DNA of 64,000 bases from Planifilum sp021793745 (GCA_937983105.1 CALKAM010000022.1:1-64000), one strand, 5' to 3'. Shown: positions 43,618-52,854, counted from the stretch's first letter. Numbers and translations: made by a program. Notes: generated from the letters alone by a model not told the origin.

Positions 43618-44130
43618 TCATCCCTGTTCCGTCTGGCCCGGAGAGGAAACCAGGGAGTCGCGGAGGCGCCGGTACCGGAGGTACATGCCGATCCGCCAAG
43701 GCAGGATCATTCCGAAGGCGAGGGTGAAAAACAGCCCCGCCGTCTGGGGGATGGAGATGTATTGCTCCACGTAGCTGTGCAGGAGAAGGCGCACCGAGAG
43801 CAGAGCAATCAGAATCACGATGAAGGAAAAGGAACGCTTCAGATAGATTTGCCCGTTCACCGCTTCAAACCGGGACGTCCAGATCAGAGGGGTGGCCAGA
43901 AAAAGGGCTCCTGCCACAAAGGCGATTAGCCCCCACCAAAACGGGAAATGGGTGGACGGGTGAAGAAACATCAGGAAACCGGTACTCATTCCCAGCGGGG
44001 GCATGATGATCCCCTTGACGGTAACCGGCCGTTTGGTCGATCGAATGCGGAGGAAGAGCGCCATCAGCGCCATGGTGGCGATCCCCAGCGTAAAGAGGAT
44101 TTGCGGATGGAGGGCGATTGCCTGTGTCAT
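43618..44130 (-). CDS. CcdC-like membrane protein (DUF1453)
   Basis: The 170-aa protein has about 5 membrane helices and resembles CcdC/DUF1453, a membrane protein found near cytochrome c maturation genes in Bacillus. Its function is unknown. I chose ATG 44130 because GGAGG lies 7 bases before it; a TTG two codons upstream also opens the frame. A terminator-like hairpin lies just upstream on its strand. The oxidase that would use cytochrome c lies about 9 kb away. Confidence 0.78.
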   Translation of the reverse strand: MTQAIALHPQILFTLGIATMALMALFLRIRSTKRPVTVKGIIMPPLGMSTGFLMFLHPSTHFPFWWGLIAFVAGALFLATPLIWTSRFEAVNGQIYLKRSFSFIVILIALLSVRLLLHSYVEQYISIPQTAGLFFTLAFGMILPWRIGMYLRYRRLRDSLVSSPGQTEQG

Positions 44131-44458
44131 GACCAATCCTCCAGTGTGCGCGGTTTCTTGGAAAAAAGGCGGGTGGATGCCCTTTTTTGGGTGAAATACC
44201 CCTTTATTTTATGCCAGCATGCGGGGCATGGACAAGCCCGACGGCCCGATCGCTCCCTTTCTATAGCATGGCTGTGGGCGTGGAAGGGAATGCATGGGGT
44301 GAAAAATCCGCAGGCCAAAAAAGAGTCGCTGTGCGCGAACGCCCCGGGCGATAGGCGAAGGCGGTTTCGCCGCCCACTCCCGCTGATCGCCGGCGTGCGG
44401 CGCACTACCGCTTCCCTTCACCCGCCGGCCGCCTCGCCGCGTCCGCCGCAGCGGGCCG
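44131..44458. other. Gene-free stretch between ccdC-like gene and nitroreductase gene
   Basis: It holds a minus-strand hairpin with T-run (44162-44187) and a very GC-rich block (44340-44458) with GGCGGC/GCCGCC dyads that may stop or stabilise the nitroreductase transcript. No gene seen. Confidence 0.5.
44162..44187 (-). terminator. Terminator-like hairpin upstream of the ccdC-like gene
   Basis: On the minus strand AAAAAAGGGC pairs with GCCTTTTTT (one bulge), ending in six T. It probably ends the nitroreductase transcript about 35 bases before the ccdC-like gene's ribosome binding site. Confidence 0.7.
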
Positions 44459-45064
44459 TTATTTCTGTTCGGCCGGCCTCCGCCCAAACATGCCTTCATA
44501 AACAAAGGTTTTCAGCGTCCGGCGCTGCGACGGCTGTTCCCGTTCCCGCAGCGGTTCCGGCAAGATGTCCCGGGGTCCCTGGTACCCGATGGCGATCAAC
44601 GCCTGGATGGCGTATTCATCGGGAATGCCCAGCGTTTCCCGGGCCTTCGCCATATCGAACCCGGTCATCGGATGGGTGATGAGTCCCTGCCGGACGGCCT
44701 CCAGCGCCAGAAATCCCCAGGCCGCCCCGGTGTCGAAGGCGTGGGAGAGGTTGTCTCCGCGGTCCGACACCCGCTGGGAAATCATCAAAACCAGCACGGG
44801 TGCCTTGCGACACCAGGTCAAGTTGAATTCGGAGATAAATGTATGGAATTTCGCCCGGTCCTCCGGTGTCCGGGCAACGATGAACCGCCAGGGCTGCAGG
44901 TTATAGGCGGAGGGTGCCCAGCGCGCCGCCTCAAACAGGCTCCACAGCACCTCATCCGGCACATCCTTTTCCAGGAAGGAGCGCGGAGACCAGCGCTGCA
45001 GGTAAATCGGGTCGATGTTGTGCTCCGCCTGCCGAAACGGGGTCGATGTCAGCGTTTTGCTCAT
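44459..45064 (-). CDS. Nitroreductase family oxidoreductase
   Basis: The 201-aa flavoprotein uses FMN and NAD(P)H to reduce nitro compounds or quinones. Family blocks are RWSPRSFLEKDVPDEVL, FEAARWAPSAYNLQPWRF and the C-terminal ALIAIGYQG. A role in redox or detoxification is likely by family; the substrate is unknown. ATG 45064 is preceded on its strand by AAAGGAGAAGAG; the frame extends much further upstream without resemblance. It is divergent from the trpS leader. Confidence 0.9.
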   Translation of the reverse strand: MSKTLTSTPFRQAEHNIDPIYLQRWSPRSFLEKDVPDEVLWSLFEAARWAPSAYNLQPWRFIVARTPEDRAKFHTFISEFNLTWCRKAPVLVLMISQRVSDRGDNLSHAFDTGAAWGFLALEAVRQGLITHPMTGFDMAKARETLGIPDEYAIQALIAIGYQGPRDILPEPLREREQPSQRRTLKTFVYEGMFGRRPAEQK

Positions 45065-45242
45065 GGTTTCTCTCTTCTCCTTTCGGTTTGCATAGTATTT
45101 TATTATAACGCACCGCTCTTTTCCACTCCACTCCGAGGGAGGAGGGGGACAGCGGAAGCCGCAGCGATCCGCAGGGGTCTCTACCTTGCACTTTTTCCAT
45201 TTTTCCGTTACCATAATAAAGATTCCTCTGATCGCATATCGA

Positions 45243-45488
45243 AATGCCATGAAGAAGAGGAGTAGCGCGGTACGGGTTGTTTCAGAGAGTCGGCGGATGG
45301 TGCGAGCCGATCGCCTCCCGCGTGAATGGGCTTCGGAGCAGTTTCCCGAAACGGCGCTCCAGGGTGCGCCGGTGTAGGCGGAACCGGTGACGGACCGTTA
45401 TTCCCGTAAAAGTGCGCCTCCTTGCGGAGGCGAAGTAGGGTGGCACCGCGAGGCGATCCCTCGTCCCTGTCCGGGATGGGGGTTTTTT
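45243..45488 (+). ncRNA. T-box leader, tryptophan-specific, controlling trpS
   Basis: The T-box core AGGGTGGCACCGCG (45437-45450) is plain. The specifier is TGG (45327-45329), flanked GAA-TGG-GCT in the same setting as the leu leader. The terminator stem is 9 bp (45459-45467 with 45473-45481) followed by TTTTTT. TTGCAC (45186-45191) and CATAAT (45212-45217) upstream are weak promoter candidates with a long spacer. Uncharged tRNA-Trp would raise trpS. Confidence 0.92.
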
Positions 45489-45523
45489 GTTTAGATATCT
45501 CAGGATGCGAAAGGAGCGGGAGA

Positions 45524-46516
45524 ATGATGAAACGGATCTTGTCGGGCATTCAGCCCACGGGAAACCTTCATCTGGGGAACTATCTGGGTGCCTTGAAGAG
45601 ATTTGTCCAGCTCCAGGATGAGGCGGATTGCTATTTTTGCGTGGTCGATCTGCACGCCCTGACGGTTCCCCGGGATCCGGCGGATCTGCGGGATAAGACG
45701 ATGGAGGTGGCGACCCTGTACCTGGCGGCGGGACTGGATCCGGAGAAGGTGACGATGTTTATCCAGTCCCACGTTCGGGCCCATACCGAAGCGTCTTGGA
45801 TGCTCGAATGCGTTGCGCGGATCGGGGAGCTGAACCGGATGACCCAGTTCAAGGAGAAGGGGAAGGGCTCCGACAGCGTGTCCGTCGGCCTTTACACCTA
45901 TCCGGTGTTGATGGCGTCGGATATCCTCCTCTACCAGGCCGATGCGGTTCCCGTGGGGGAGGATCAGAAACAGCACCTGGAGTTGAGCCGGGATCTGGCC
46001 CAGCGGTTTAATCGGGAATACGGCGAGGTGTTGACGGTCCCGCAGCCGCTGATCGGCGAAGTGGGAGCCCGGATCATGGGTCTGGACAATCCCGAGAAAA
46101 AGATGAGCAAAAGCGCCGGCAGTCCCGCCAACTTCATCGCCCTGCTGGACGACCCCGACACGATCGTGAAAAAGATCAAGCGGGCGGTGACCGATTCGGA
46201 AAATGTGATCCGTTACGCCCCGGAGGAAAAGCCGGGGATCAGCAACCTGCTGGTTATCTACAGCCTGTTGTCCGGCGAATCGATCCCCTCGCTGGAGCAA
46301 AGGTACCAGGGAACGGGGTACGGTCAGTTTAAACGGGACCTGGCCGAAGTGGTGGTGGATCACCTGGTTCCGATCCAAAAGCGGTACAGGGAATTGCGGC
46401 AATCGGGGGATGTGGAGCGCGTCCTGAAGGCGGGAGCGGAACAGGCCAGCCGGGTGGCCGAAGAAACGTTGACGAAGATGAGGGACGCGATGGGGCTGGT
46501 TCCCCGGATGGTTTAA
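45524..46516 (+). CDS. trpS: Tryptophanyl-tRNA synthetase
   Basis: This class I synthetase charges tRNA-Trp. The 330-aa protein has IQPTGNLHLGNYLG (HIGH motif GNLHLGN near residues 12-18) and KMSKSAG (KMSKS motif). AAAGGAGCGG precedes ATG 45524; ATG 45527 is the only close alternative. The T-box leader with a Trp specifier confirms the identity. Confidence 0.97.
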   Translation: MMKRILSGIQPTGNLHLGNYLGALKRFVQLQDEADCYFCVVDLHALTVPRDPADLRDKTMEVATLYLAAGLDPEKVTMFIQSHVRAHTEASWMLECVARIGELNRMTQFKEKGKGSDSVSVGLYTYPVLMASDILLYQADAVPVGEDQKQHLELSRDLAQRFNREYGEVLTVPQPLIGEVGARIMGLDNPEKKMSKSAGSPANFIALLDDPDTIVKKIKRAVTDSENVIRYAPEEKPGISNLLVIYSLLSGESIPSLEQRYQGTGYGQFKRDLAEVVVDHLVPIQKRYRELRQSGDVERVLKAGAEQASRVAEETLTKMRDAMGLVPRMV

Positions 46517-46554
46517 GCCGTGTGATGGATGATGGAAGGGGAGGGACGGCGGTG

Positions 46555-46986
46555 ATGGGACGGGGCGCCCTTCCACGGCACCGGGTGGAGCGGTTCCGCC
46601 GGGATCCGTTTGCCCGACGGATGGGGTTTGAGTTGCTCCACGCAGAGCCGGGCTATGCGAAGGTTGCCGTGGATCTGACGGAGGATCTGTTTAATTTCGC
46701 GGGAACACCCCATGGGGGACTCTTGTTCAGTTTGGCCGATTATGCCTTTGCGGTGGCCAGCAATTCCCACGGGCGGATCGCCCTGGCTACCCATGGGTCG
46801 ATTCAATTTATGGCGGCGGCTGAAGCGGGGGAGCGGTTGTATGCCGAAGCGAAGGAGAGCCATTTGACCCGCCGGGCGGGCTTTTACGACATGACCGTCA
46901 CTACGGAATCCGGCCGGCTGGTGGCCCGCTGTCTCGGAGTGGTGCATCGGACAAGCCGTGCGCTGGATGAGGAAGGTTCGCAGTAG
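46555..46986 (+). CDS. PaaI-type hotdog-fold thioesterase
   Basis: The 143-aa hotdog-fold protein likely hydrolyses acyl-CoA thioesters. The characteristic active-site stretch NFAGTPHGGLLFSLADYAFA is present, with Asn, His and Asp in the positions expected for the PaaI family. The substrate is unknown. ATG 46555 follows a G-rich site (GGGGAGGG); the frame opens 33 bases earlier without a site. The gene lies directly after trpS, possibly co-transcribed. A strong bidirectional terminator follows. Confidence 0.88.
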   Translation: MGRGALPRHRVERFRRDPFARRMGFELLHAEPGYAKVAVDLTEDLFNFAGTPHGGLLFSLADYAFAVASNSHGRIALATHGSIQFMAAAEAGERLYAEAKESHLTRRAGFYDMTVTTESGRLVARCLGVVHRTSRALDEEGSQ

Positions 46987-47005
46987 AAGGAACGAGGCCG
47001 TCCAC

Positions 47006-47052
47006 GACAAAGCCCGGGACCTTGTAAGCTTGTAAGGTCCCGGGCTTTTGTC
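47006..47052. terminator. Bidirectional terminator between thioesterase and rpsT
   Basis: An 18-bp stem (47006-47023 with 47034-47052, one extra T) with CTTTTGTC on the right side. It ends the trpS transcript and probably the rpsT transcript from the other side. Confidence 0.9.
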
Positions 47053-47181
47053 GCGTTTGGGCAGTTCCCCTCCTCGGAATCGAGCTGGAACGAACATCGC
47101 CTGTAGGTAGAGACGCTCACGGAATTCGTCCGGCTGACTCGAGCAAGAAGGAGCACCTTCAATCTTGATCCGTAGGGATAC

Positions 47182-47448
47182 TCAACCTTGAAGGGCGTTC
47201 CATTTTTTCATGAGGCGGGATTTTTGGCGAGCCGCTTTATTTTTATGGATCAGGCCCTTGGTTACGGCTTTGTCCAGCTTTTTGGTCGCTTCGCGCAGCA
47301 GAGGAAGCGCTTGTTCCTTGTCCTGCTGTTCAACGGCCGCCAAAAATTTCTTCACCGCCGTCCGCATGGCGGATTTTTGGGCAGCCCGGAGGCGGCGCCG
47401 CTTTTCGTTCGTCTTGGCCCGCTTTTTTGCCGATTTGATGTTGGGCAT
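47182..47448 (-). CDS. rpsT: 30S ribosomal protein S20
   Basis: The 88-aa basic protein starts MPNIKSAKKRAKTNEKRR, the S20 signature, and binds 16S rRNA in the body of the small subunit. I chose ATG 47448 because GGGAGGTGAAAG precedes it. It is divergent from gpr, as in B. subtilis, and has its own promoter. Confidence 0.97.
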   Translation of the reverse strand: MPNIKSAKKRAKTNEKRRRLRAAQKSAMRTAVKKFLAAVEQQDKEQALPLLREATKKLDKAVTKGLIHKNKAARQKSRLMKKWNALQG

Positions 47449-47498
47449 TCTTTCACCTCCCGGGTCATAAGGTGCGTCCTCGTTGAGCAACATTCATG

Positions 47499-47527
47499 AT
47501 TTTAGCACGGAGGATATGAAAAAGCAA
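47499..47527 (-). promoter_or_regulatory. Promoter of rpsT
   Basis: On the minus strand TTGCTT (47527-47522), a 17-bp spacer and TAAAAT (47504-47499). It lies 51 bases before the start codon. Confidence 0.75.
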
Positions 47528-47587
47528 GGAATAGGAATAAACTGTCCCGCCGGAGGGCAACAATGGGGAATAATTGGAGAAAAGGGG

Positions 47588-48730
47588 ATGAAGTCGGGGA
47601 TGTTGTGGGAGTCGGAAGGAAAGCGGTCGGCGGAGGGAAGGGGACTCGACACGGGTTCCTTCCAGGTGCGGACGGACCTGGCCCGGGAGGCCCATGATCT
47701 CGCCCTCGAAAAGCGGACAGACGGCAGCGGGATACCCGGGGTGCGCATGGAGGAAGATGAGGAGCGGGATATCCGCGTCAGCTGGATTTGGGTGGAGAAT
47801 GAGGAGGGGGCCCGGGAACTGGGGAAAAAGCCGGGTACATACCTCACCCTGGAGGTTCCCGGCCTCCGGAGCAAGGACTCCAAATTGCAGCACCGGGTGG
47901 CCGTCCGCTTCGCCAAGGAGTTCGGCCGCTTTTTGAAGGAGACGGGCGTTTCCGACGACGCCAAGGTGCTGATCGTCGGTCTGGGAAACTGGAATGTGAC
48001 GGCGGACGCCCTGGGTCCCTTTGTCATCAAGCACATCATGGTGACCCGTCACCTGTTTGAATTGATGCCGGAACAGGTGGAGGAGGGCTACCGGCCGGTC
48101 AGCGCCGTCTCTCCAGGCGTGTTAGGGATCACCGGAATCGAAACGAGCGAAATTGTCCACGGAATTGTGGAGAAGACCCGGCCCGACCTGGTCATCGCCA
48201 TCGATTCCTTGGCTTCCCGCGCCCTCACCCGGGTGAATACCACCATCCAGGTGGCCGATTCCGGAATCAATCCCGGCGCGGGGGTGGGGAACAAGCGAAA
48301 GGCGTTGACGAAGGAAACCCTGGGCGTCCCGGTGATCGCCGTGGGCGTTCCGACGGTGGTCGATGCGGCCACGATCGTGTATGACACGCTCAATCTGGCC
48401 ATGGCGTATTTCAAACGGGAGATGAGCAAAGAGAAGACCGGTCATCCGCTGGATCCCATCAACACGCCGGATGTGCGGGAATTGGAGGGGCAGGAGATCA
48501 CCCAGGAGTTGCGAAGCCGTTTCCTCGGCCTGATGGGGGGACTTCCCCCGGAAGAAAAGCGGCAATTGATCCATGAAGTGTTGACGCCTCTAGGACAAAA
48601 CCTGATCGTCACTCCCAAGGAAGTGGACGCCTTTGTGGAGGACATCGGCAAGGTGGTGGCCGATGGGCTCAATTGCGCCCTGCATGAGGCGGTAACCATG
48701 GATGATGTGTCCGCTCATACCGCTGGATGA
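47588..48730 (+). CDS. gpr: Spore germination protease GPR
   Basis: This protease degrades small acid-soluble spore proteins during germination. The 380-aa protein has the pro-region site FQVRTDLAREAH near residues 24-35, where the zymogen cuts itself to become active (compare RTDLAVEAH in B. megaterium). Other blocks are GLGNWNVTADALGP and AVGVPTVVDAATI. I chose ATG 47588, with GGAGAAAAGGGG upstream. GGAATA near 47533 and CAACAAT near 47559 are a weak sigma-G-like pair. The gpr-spoIIP-yqxA order is conserved. Confidence 0.95.
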   Translation: MKSGMLWESEGKRSAEGRGLDTGSFQVRTDLAREAHDLALEKRTDGSGIPGVRMEEDEERDIRVSWIWVENEEGARELGKKPGTYLTLEVPGLRSKDSKLQHRVAVRFAKEFGRFLKETGVSDDAKVLIVGLGNWNVTADALGPFVIKHIMVTRHLFELMPEQVEEGYRPVSAVSPGVLGITGIETSEIVHGIVEKTRPDLVIAIDSLASRALTRVNTTIQVADSGINPGAGVGNKRKALTKETLGVPVIAVGVPTVVDAATIVYDTLNLAMAYFKREMSKEKTGHPLDPINTPDVRELEGQEITQELRSRFLGLMGGLPPEEKRQLIHEVLTPLGQNLIVTPKEVDAFVEDIGKVVADGLNCALHEAVTMDDVSAHTAG

Positions 48731-48841
48731 GGGGTGCTCCTCCCGCTAGGCCGGTCGCGATGCGGGGCGACCCCGGCCCGTTCTATTATTCTCTCTCTCC
48801 ACATATACCTGTGATGAGACAAGCTCACAGGGGGGAGAGGG

Positions 48842-50020
48842 ATGCACCGTCGCCACCGGTTTGCCGCGCTGAACATGTCGGGTTCCCGCGTTCGCCAGAT
48901 GTTCGTCTTTCTTCTCCTGGGGACGGCGATCATCTTCATTTTCACCGGCTTTTTCGCGATGATGCGCGCGAAGCAGAACTCCCGTTCATCGGATATCGGC
49001 CGTTTCACCTCCGGGTTGACCGCTGAGACGATGGTGGAGGTGATGTCGCAGGAGATTCCCTACCTGGGAAACATCGTGCAAATTCCGCAAAAGGAAGGGA
49101 TGGTTTCCCGGTTGACCTTCGAGCTGGCAACGAGCATTGACCCCCGGGATCCCCGGACGTTCCTCGGCCGTGAACTGCCGGGGTTTGCCCTCTTTGATAC
49201 GGAAATCGTCGTGGCCGGGCAGGGGGTGGATTACACGGATATCCCGGTGGAATCCGCTCCGCCTCCCGATTTGGAGGAGAAGCTGGCCAAAGACACGGAG
49301 GCGTCGAAGTCGGCGGATTCCCAGGAGTCCGAGGAGGATTCCGGGGAGAAGAAGCCGGCCGCCGGAGCGGGCGGTGCGAAGACCAAGCGGGTGTTCATCT
49401 ATCACACCCACGCCACCGAATCGTACTTGCCGGAACTTTCGGGCGAAAAATCCCCGAATCGGGCCTATGACAACAAAAAGAACATCACTCTGGTCGGAAA
49501 ACGGCTGGGTGAAGAGCTGGAAAAGATGGGCATCGGCAGTCAGGTTCATACCAAACCCTTTCAAGCGGAGTGGAACCGCCTTTATCAGGCTTCGAGGGAA
49601 ACGGTGGTGGCGGCGATGAATCAAAACAATGACCTGAAATATTTGATCGATGTTCATCGGGATTCCAAGCGAAGAGACAAAACCACCCATTACATCCATG
49701 GAAAGCCCTATGCGACGATCGCCTTCGTCGTCGGCACCGCCAACGATAACTGGGAAGAAAACGAAAAATTCTCCCGTCAGCTGCACAAAAAATTGGAAGA
49801 ATTGTATCCGGGGCTGTCTAAGGGGGTTTTCCGCAAAAGCCGCGCCCAGGGAAACGGAGAGTACAACCAGTCCCTTTCTCCGCGGAGCATCCTGGTCGAG
49901 ATCGGCGGAGTGGACAACACCTTTGAGGAGGCTTATCGAACGGCGGAAGCCTTGGCCAGGGCCATCGCTGAGATTCACTTTGAGGCGACGCCCGTCGATG
50001 CCAAACCCCACAATCCCTGA
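48842..50020 (+). CDS. spoIIP: Stage II sporulation protein P
   Basis: The 392-aa membrane-anchored peptidoglycan hydrolase works with SpoIID and SpoIIM in engulfment and septum thinning. One N-terminal helix (about residues 20-41) is followed by an acidic linker (SKSADSQESEEDSGEK) and the amidase domain with FIYHTHATESYLP, LIDVHRDSKRRDK and SILVEIGGVDNTFEE. The zinc and catalytic residues His, Glu and His fit the family. ATG 48842 follows GGGGGGAGAGGG. It lies 111 bases after gpr. Confidence 0.95.
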   Translation: MHRRHRFAALNMSGSRVRQMFVFLLLGTAIIFIFTGFFAMMRAKQNSRSSDIGRFTSGLTAETMVEVMSQEIPYLGNIVQIPQKEGMVSRLTFELATSIDPRDPRTFLGRELPGFALFDTEIVVAGQGVDYTDIPVESAPPPDLEEKLAKDTEASKSADSQESEEDSGEKKPAAGAGGAKTKRVFIYHTHATESYLPELSGEKSPNRAYDNKKNITLVGKRLGEELEKMGIGSQVHTKPFQAEWNRLYQASRETVVAAMNQNNDLKYLIDVHRDSKRRDKTTHYIHGKPYATIAFVVGTANDNWEENEKFSRQLHKKLEELYPGLSKGVFRKSRAQGNGEYNQSLSPRSILVEIGGVDNTFEEAYRTAEALARAIAEIHFEATPVDAKPHNP

Positions 50021-50059
50021 CCACCCCCGGCTTGCGGATTCTGGAGGCAGGTGGTAAAC

Positions 50060-50419
50060 ATGCGCTTTTTTCTGCAAGTGACCGCATTGTCGATGATGCT
50101 TCTCGTGGGGATTTTTCTAGGAATCGACTCTGCGGAGCGTAACATTCAGGAGATGGAAGGTTCAGAGGGAGCTCCCCGGGCGATACATATCACCCCGGAG
50201 AACGGGCGGGTAGAAATCGCTGTGATGGGCCAGGTTTACGATGCCGAACCCCCCGTCGATCCGCCGGAGTCGGAGCAGGTAAAGGAGGAGGTCCAACAGG
50301 CTGCCTCAACGGGAAAAAATCTGCTGGGGCAGGTGGGAAATCAGGTAGGGCAAGGGATTCGGTACGGAACGCGCAAGGCCCTGGAGCTGGTGGTGGGTTG
50401 GCTGGAGCCGGGCGAGTGA
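50060..50419 (+). CDS. yqxA: YqxA family (DUF3679) sporulation-linked membrane protein
   Basis: The 119-aa protein has one N-terminal helix (about residues 2-22; FFLQVTALSMMLLVGIFLGI) and a soluble C-terminal half. The position between spoIIP and lepA and the length match B. subtilis YqxA. Function is unknown. I chose ATG 50060; GTG 50051 is possible. A terminator follows. Confidence 0.82.
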   Translation: MRFFLQVTALSMMLLVGIFLGIDSAERNIQEMEGSEGAPRAIHITPENGRVEIAVMGQVYDAEPPVDPPESEQVKEEVQQAASTGKNLLGQVGNQVGQGIRYGTRKALELVVGWLEPGE

Positions 50420-50438
50420 TCGAGGGACGCCTCCTGCG

Positions 50439-50474
50439 GCGGCCGAGGGTGGATCAGCCCCCGGCCGCTTCGCT
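50439..50474 (+). terminator. Terminator of the gpr-spoIIP-yqxA genes
   Basis: GCGGCCG (50439-50445) with CGGCCGC (50462-50468), followed by TTCGCTTTT. Confidence 0.72.
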
Positions 50475-50546
50475 TTTCCCGGCGGCATCGGGCGGCAGCG
50501 CATCAGCCTCCGGCATGTGAGGAGAAAAGGCCGGTTTCGCCGAACG

Positions 50547-51269
50547 TTAAATCACGCAGACTTCGAGGGGACAGTCCTCGCAATGGGCTTCATCCTTCAA
50601 CCGATCCAGGTCGTGAATCACCAGGTGTCCATGATCGACGGATATGACGCGTTCCGATTTCAATCGGCACAACACCCGGTTGACGCTTTCCCGGGTCGCG
50701 CCGATCAGATGAGCCAGCTCTTGGTTGGTGAGTCGGAGGGAAATCCGGATACCGCGGTCGGTTTGCTGCCCGTAGCTGTTGGCGAGGCGGATCAGAACCG
50801 AACTGAGGGCGCCGGGCTTTCCGTGGAGGACGATATCGCGAAGGATCGTTTGCATGATGCGCTGTTCCAGGGCCAACCACTGCATAAAGGCCATGGACAG
50901 GGAGGGGGATTGCACCAGGAGAGCGTCCAGATCGTTTTTATGGATCACGCCTAACAGCGTGTCCGTAAAGGCGACGGCGCTGTGCCCGTAGGCCGGGAAG
51001 GAATCGGACAGGACATCGGCCAGTCCGATCAGGTCGCCGCCCCCCTTTAAGGCAAAGGTGATTTCCTGCCCGTCAGAGGTGGTCTTCATCGTTTTGACGC
51101 ACCCCTGTTCAATGTAAAAGAGATACTCTGCCGGATCTCCGGTTTGGAAAACCGTCGCGTTGGCCTGGACCTTTTTCCAAACCATCTCGTCCTTGAGACG
51201 TTTTAGCTGCTCCGGCGACAAAAAGCGAGTCAACCGGTTGGAACGGATATCACAACAGGGTGTGGCCAT
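50547..51269 (-). CDS. fnr: Fnr-type oxygen-sensing transcription regulator
   Basis: The 240-aa Crp/Fnr protein has a cyclic-nucleotide-like sensor domain (about residues 15-140), the dimer helix and a C-terminal helix-turn-helix (LTNQELAHLIGATRESVNRVLC). Cys230-x2-Cys233-x4-Cys238 has the spacing of B. subtilis Fnr, where these cysteines and an aspartate (here probably Asp145) hold a [4Fe-4S] cluster that is lost with oxygen. Extra Cys5 and Cys6 are of unknown use. Two consensus sites lie about 1.5 kb upstream between the radical SAM and oxidase genes. Confidence 0.92.
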   Translation of the reverse strand: MATPCCDIRSNRLTRFLSPEQLKRLKDEMVWKKVQANATVFQTGDPAEYLFYIEQGCVKTMKTTSDGQEITFALKGGGDLIGLADVLSDSFPAYGHSAVAFTDTLLGVIHKNDLDALLVQSPSLSMAFMQWLALEQRIMQTILRDIVLHGKPGALSSVLIRLANSYGQQTDRGIRISLRLTNQELAHLIGATRESVNRVLCRLKSERVISVDHGHLVIHDLDRLKDEAHCEDCPLEVCVI

Positions 51270-51427
51270 GATCCATCCCTCCTCGGATGGGGATGTTCAA
51301 TTTCTCACTTATTATTGTAAGGGTTGGAGCGAAGGCTTCGCGACGAAAAATAGGACGATATGGAAAAGGTTTTGTTAAGTTTGTGTGGCAACGCCTGGGA
51401 GGAAGACCCGGTCGTGGTGGGTGAAGC

Positions 51428-51470
51428 AAAGATCGGCCGTCTACGGTGAGCAACCGGACGGCCGATCTTT
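51428..51470. terminator. Terminator between fnr and the radical SAM gene
   Basis: A 14-bp perfect stem (51428-51441 with 51457-51470) with a 15-nt loop. On the minus strand TTTGCTT follows. It separates the fnr transcript from the gene upstream on the same strand. Confidence 0.85.
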
Positions 51471-51484
51471 ACGTTTGGGGGTGG

Positions 51485-52648
51485 TCAGGAAATTTCCTCG
51501 TCGGTCAAGTAACAAGCGGGATCCTCCGCCCAGAGATCGTGGTGGACCGCCAGGGCGCGGGCGCGGAAATTCCCGTTGCAAATGTCCAGAAAGCGGCACC
51601 GGGAGCAGCGTCCCTTCAAGCGGGGTTTGCGATCCCGCAGGGCGGCGAGGATGGGATTGCTTTCATCCTTCCAGATCTCGTGGAAGGGCCGCTCCCGCAC
51701 ATTGCCCAGAACGATGGAGGGGGTGAACTGATCGGGATGCACATTCCCCAGGGGGTCGATATTGGCGATGGCGATCCCCGAGCGGTTTCCGCCGTTGTTG
51801 CGCAGCTTTTGGAGGATGATTTCCGCCTTCTCGGGATCTTTTTGCTTTGCTCGGAGATAGAGATAGGGAGCGTTGGTGTGGTTGTCCACGGTCAATATCT
51901 CCTTGACGATTCCCCTCCGGGCGAACTCCTCCACCTTGTCGAAGATGAAATCCAGGATCCTTCGCGTCTCCTCGTGGGAAATGTCATATTGGACGCTGGC
52001 GCGCCCCGAATAGACGAGGTGATAAAAACAGGCCCGTTGGATCCCTTCCTTTTCCATCAGGTCGAAGATGGCCGGCACCTGGTCCGCGTTGTGCCGGTTG
52101 ATCGTAAAGCGCAGGCCCACCTTTTGACCTTGGCGCAGGCAATTCCGGATGCCCCGCAGGGCCCCCTCAAAGGCTCCCTTTTTCCCGCGGAATCGATCGT
52201 GAATCTCTCCCACGCCGTCGAGGCTGATGCCCACGTAACCCACCCCGATTTCCCGAATCTGGCGGGCGGTCTCCTCATGGATCAGGGTGCCGTTGGTGGA
52301 AAGGGTGACGCGAATCCCCTTGGAGACGGCATAGCGGGCGAGATCCAAAAGGTCGGGGCGGGCGAAGGGTTCTCCCCCCGAAAACAAGATGACCGGCACG
52401 CGGGCTTCGGCGAGGTCGTCGATGACCCGGAGCGCCTCCTCGGTAGAGAGCTCCCCGGGGTATTTCCGGTTTTCCGATTGCGAGTAACAGTGCATGCAGC
52501 GGAGGTTGCAGGTGCGGGTGACGTTCCAGACGACGACGGGGCCCGCTCCTTTGTGAGTTCCTGAACGATGGCCGGCGGAACGGGACGTAAAGCGCAGGGA
52601 ATCCCCGTAGGAGCTTACATCCGCCAACAAATGGGAAACGGCCAGCAT
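51485..52648 (-). CDS. Radical SAM/SPASM protein, AhbD/NirJ-like (haem pathway candidate)
   Basis: The 387-aa protein has the 4Fe-4S motif CNLRCMHC (Cys47, Cys51, Cys54), GGEPFARPDL and a C-terminal SPASM-type cysteine cluster (CSRCRFLDIC). The long N-terminal region and overall pattern fit the AhbD/NirJ group, which acts on haem precursors. AhbD decarboxylates Fe-coproporphyrin III to haem without oxygen. Other radical SAM roles (MoaA-like, PqqE-like) are possible. I chose ATG 52648, with GGGAGTGAT upstream. An Fnr box sits about 42 bp before its predicted transcription start. Confidence 0.8.
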   Translation of the reverse strand: MLAVSHLLADVSSYGDSLRFTSRSAGHRSGTHKGAGPVVVWNVTRTCNLRCMHCYSQSENRKYPGELSTEEALRVIDDLAEARVPVILFSGGEPFARPDLLDLARYAVSKGIRVTLSTNGTLIHEETARQIREIGVGYVGISLDGVGEIHDRFRGKKGAFEGALRGIRNCLRQGQKVGLRFTINRHNADQVPAIFDLMEKEGIQRACFYHLVYSGRASVQYDISHEETRRILDFIFDKVEEFARRGIVKEILTVDNHTNAPYLYLRAKQKDPEKAEIILQKLRNNGGNRSGIAIANIDPLGNVHPDQFTPSIVLGNVRERPFHEIWKDESNPILAALRDRKPRLKGRCSRCRFLDICNGNFRARALAVHHDLWAEDPACYLTDEEIS

Positions 52649-52720
52649 GTTTTGATCACTCCCGACTTTCCATTGTGCTCGCAGCTTATTACGATCATAC
52701 CGGGAATCGGGACCAAAAGG

Positions 52721-52736
52721 TGTGATCAATGTCACG
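52721..52736 (-). promoter_or_regulatory. Fnr box for the radical SAM gene
   Basis: TGTGATCAATGTCACG matches TGTGA-N6-TCACA at 9 of 10 positions. On the minus strand TATGAT (52699-52694) is a -10, giving a start near 52687, exactly 41.5 bp from the site centre, the class II activator position. Confidence 0.75.
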
Positions 52737-52854
52737 ATTTTTATCGAAGAAGAGCCGAGAGACATCGGTTTATAAGAAGGGAAAGTCCTTGTCAAGCGGG
52801 AGTTTCGAAGATTGCGGGCCCAAATTATGAAGTTTCCGTGAAAGCGTATCAAAT

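Noticed and set aside
44340..44458. GC-rich block as possible structured RNA
   Set aside because: Only overlapping GGCGGC dyads without conserved features; terminator debris of the nitroreductase gene is simpler.
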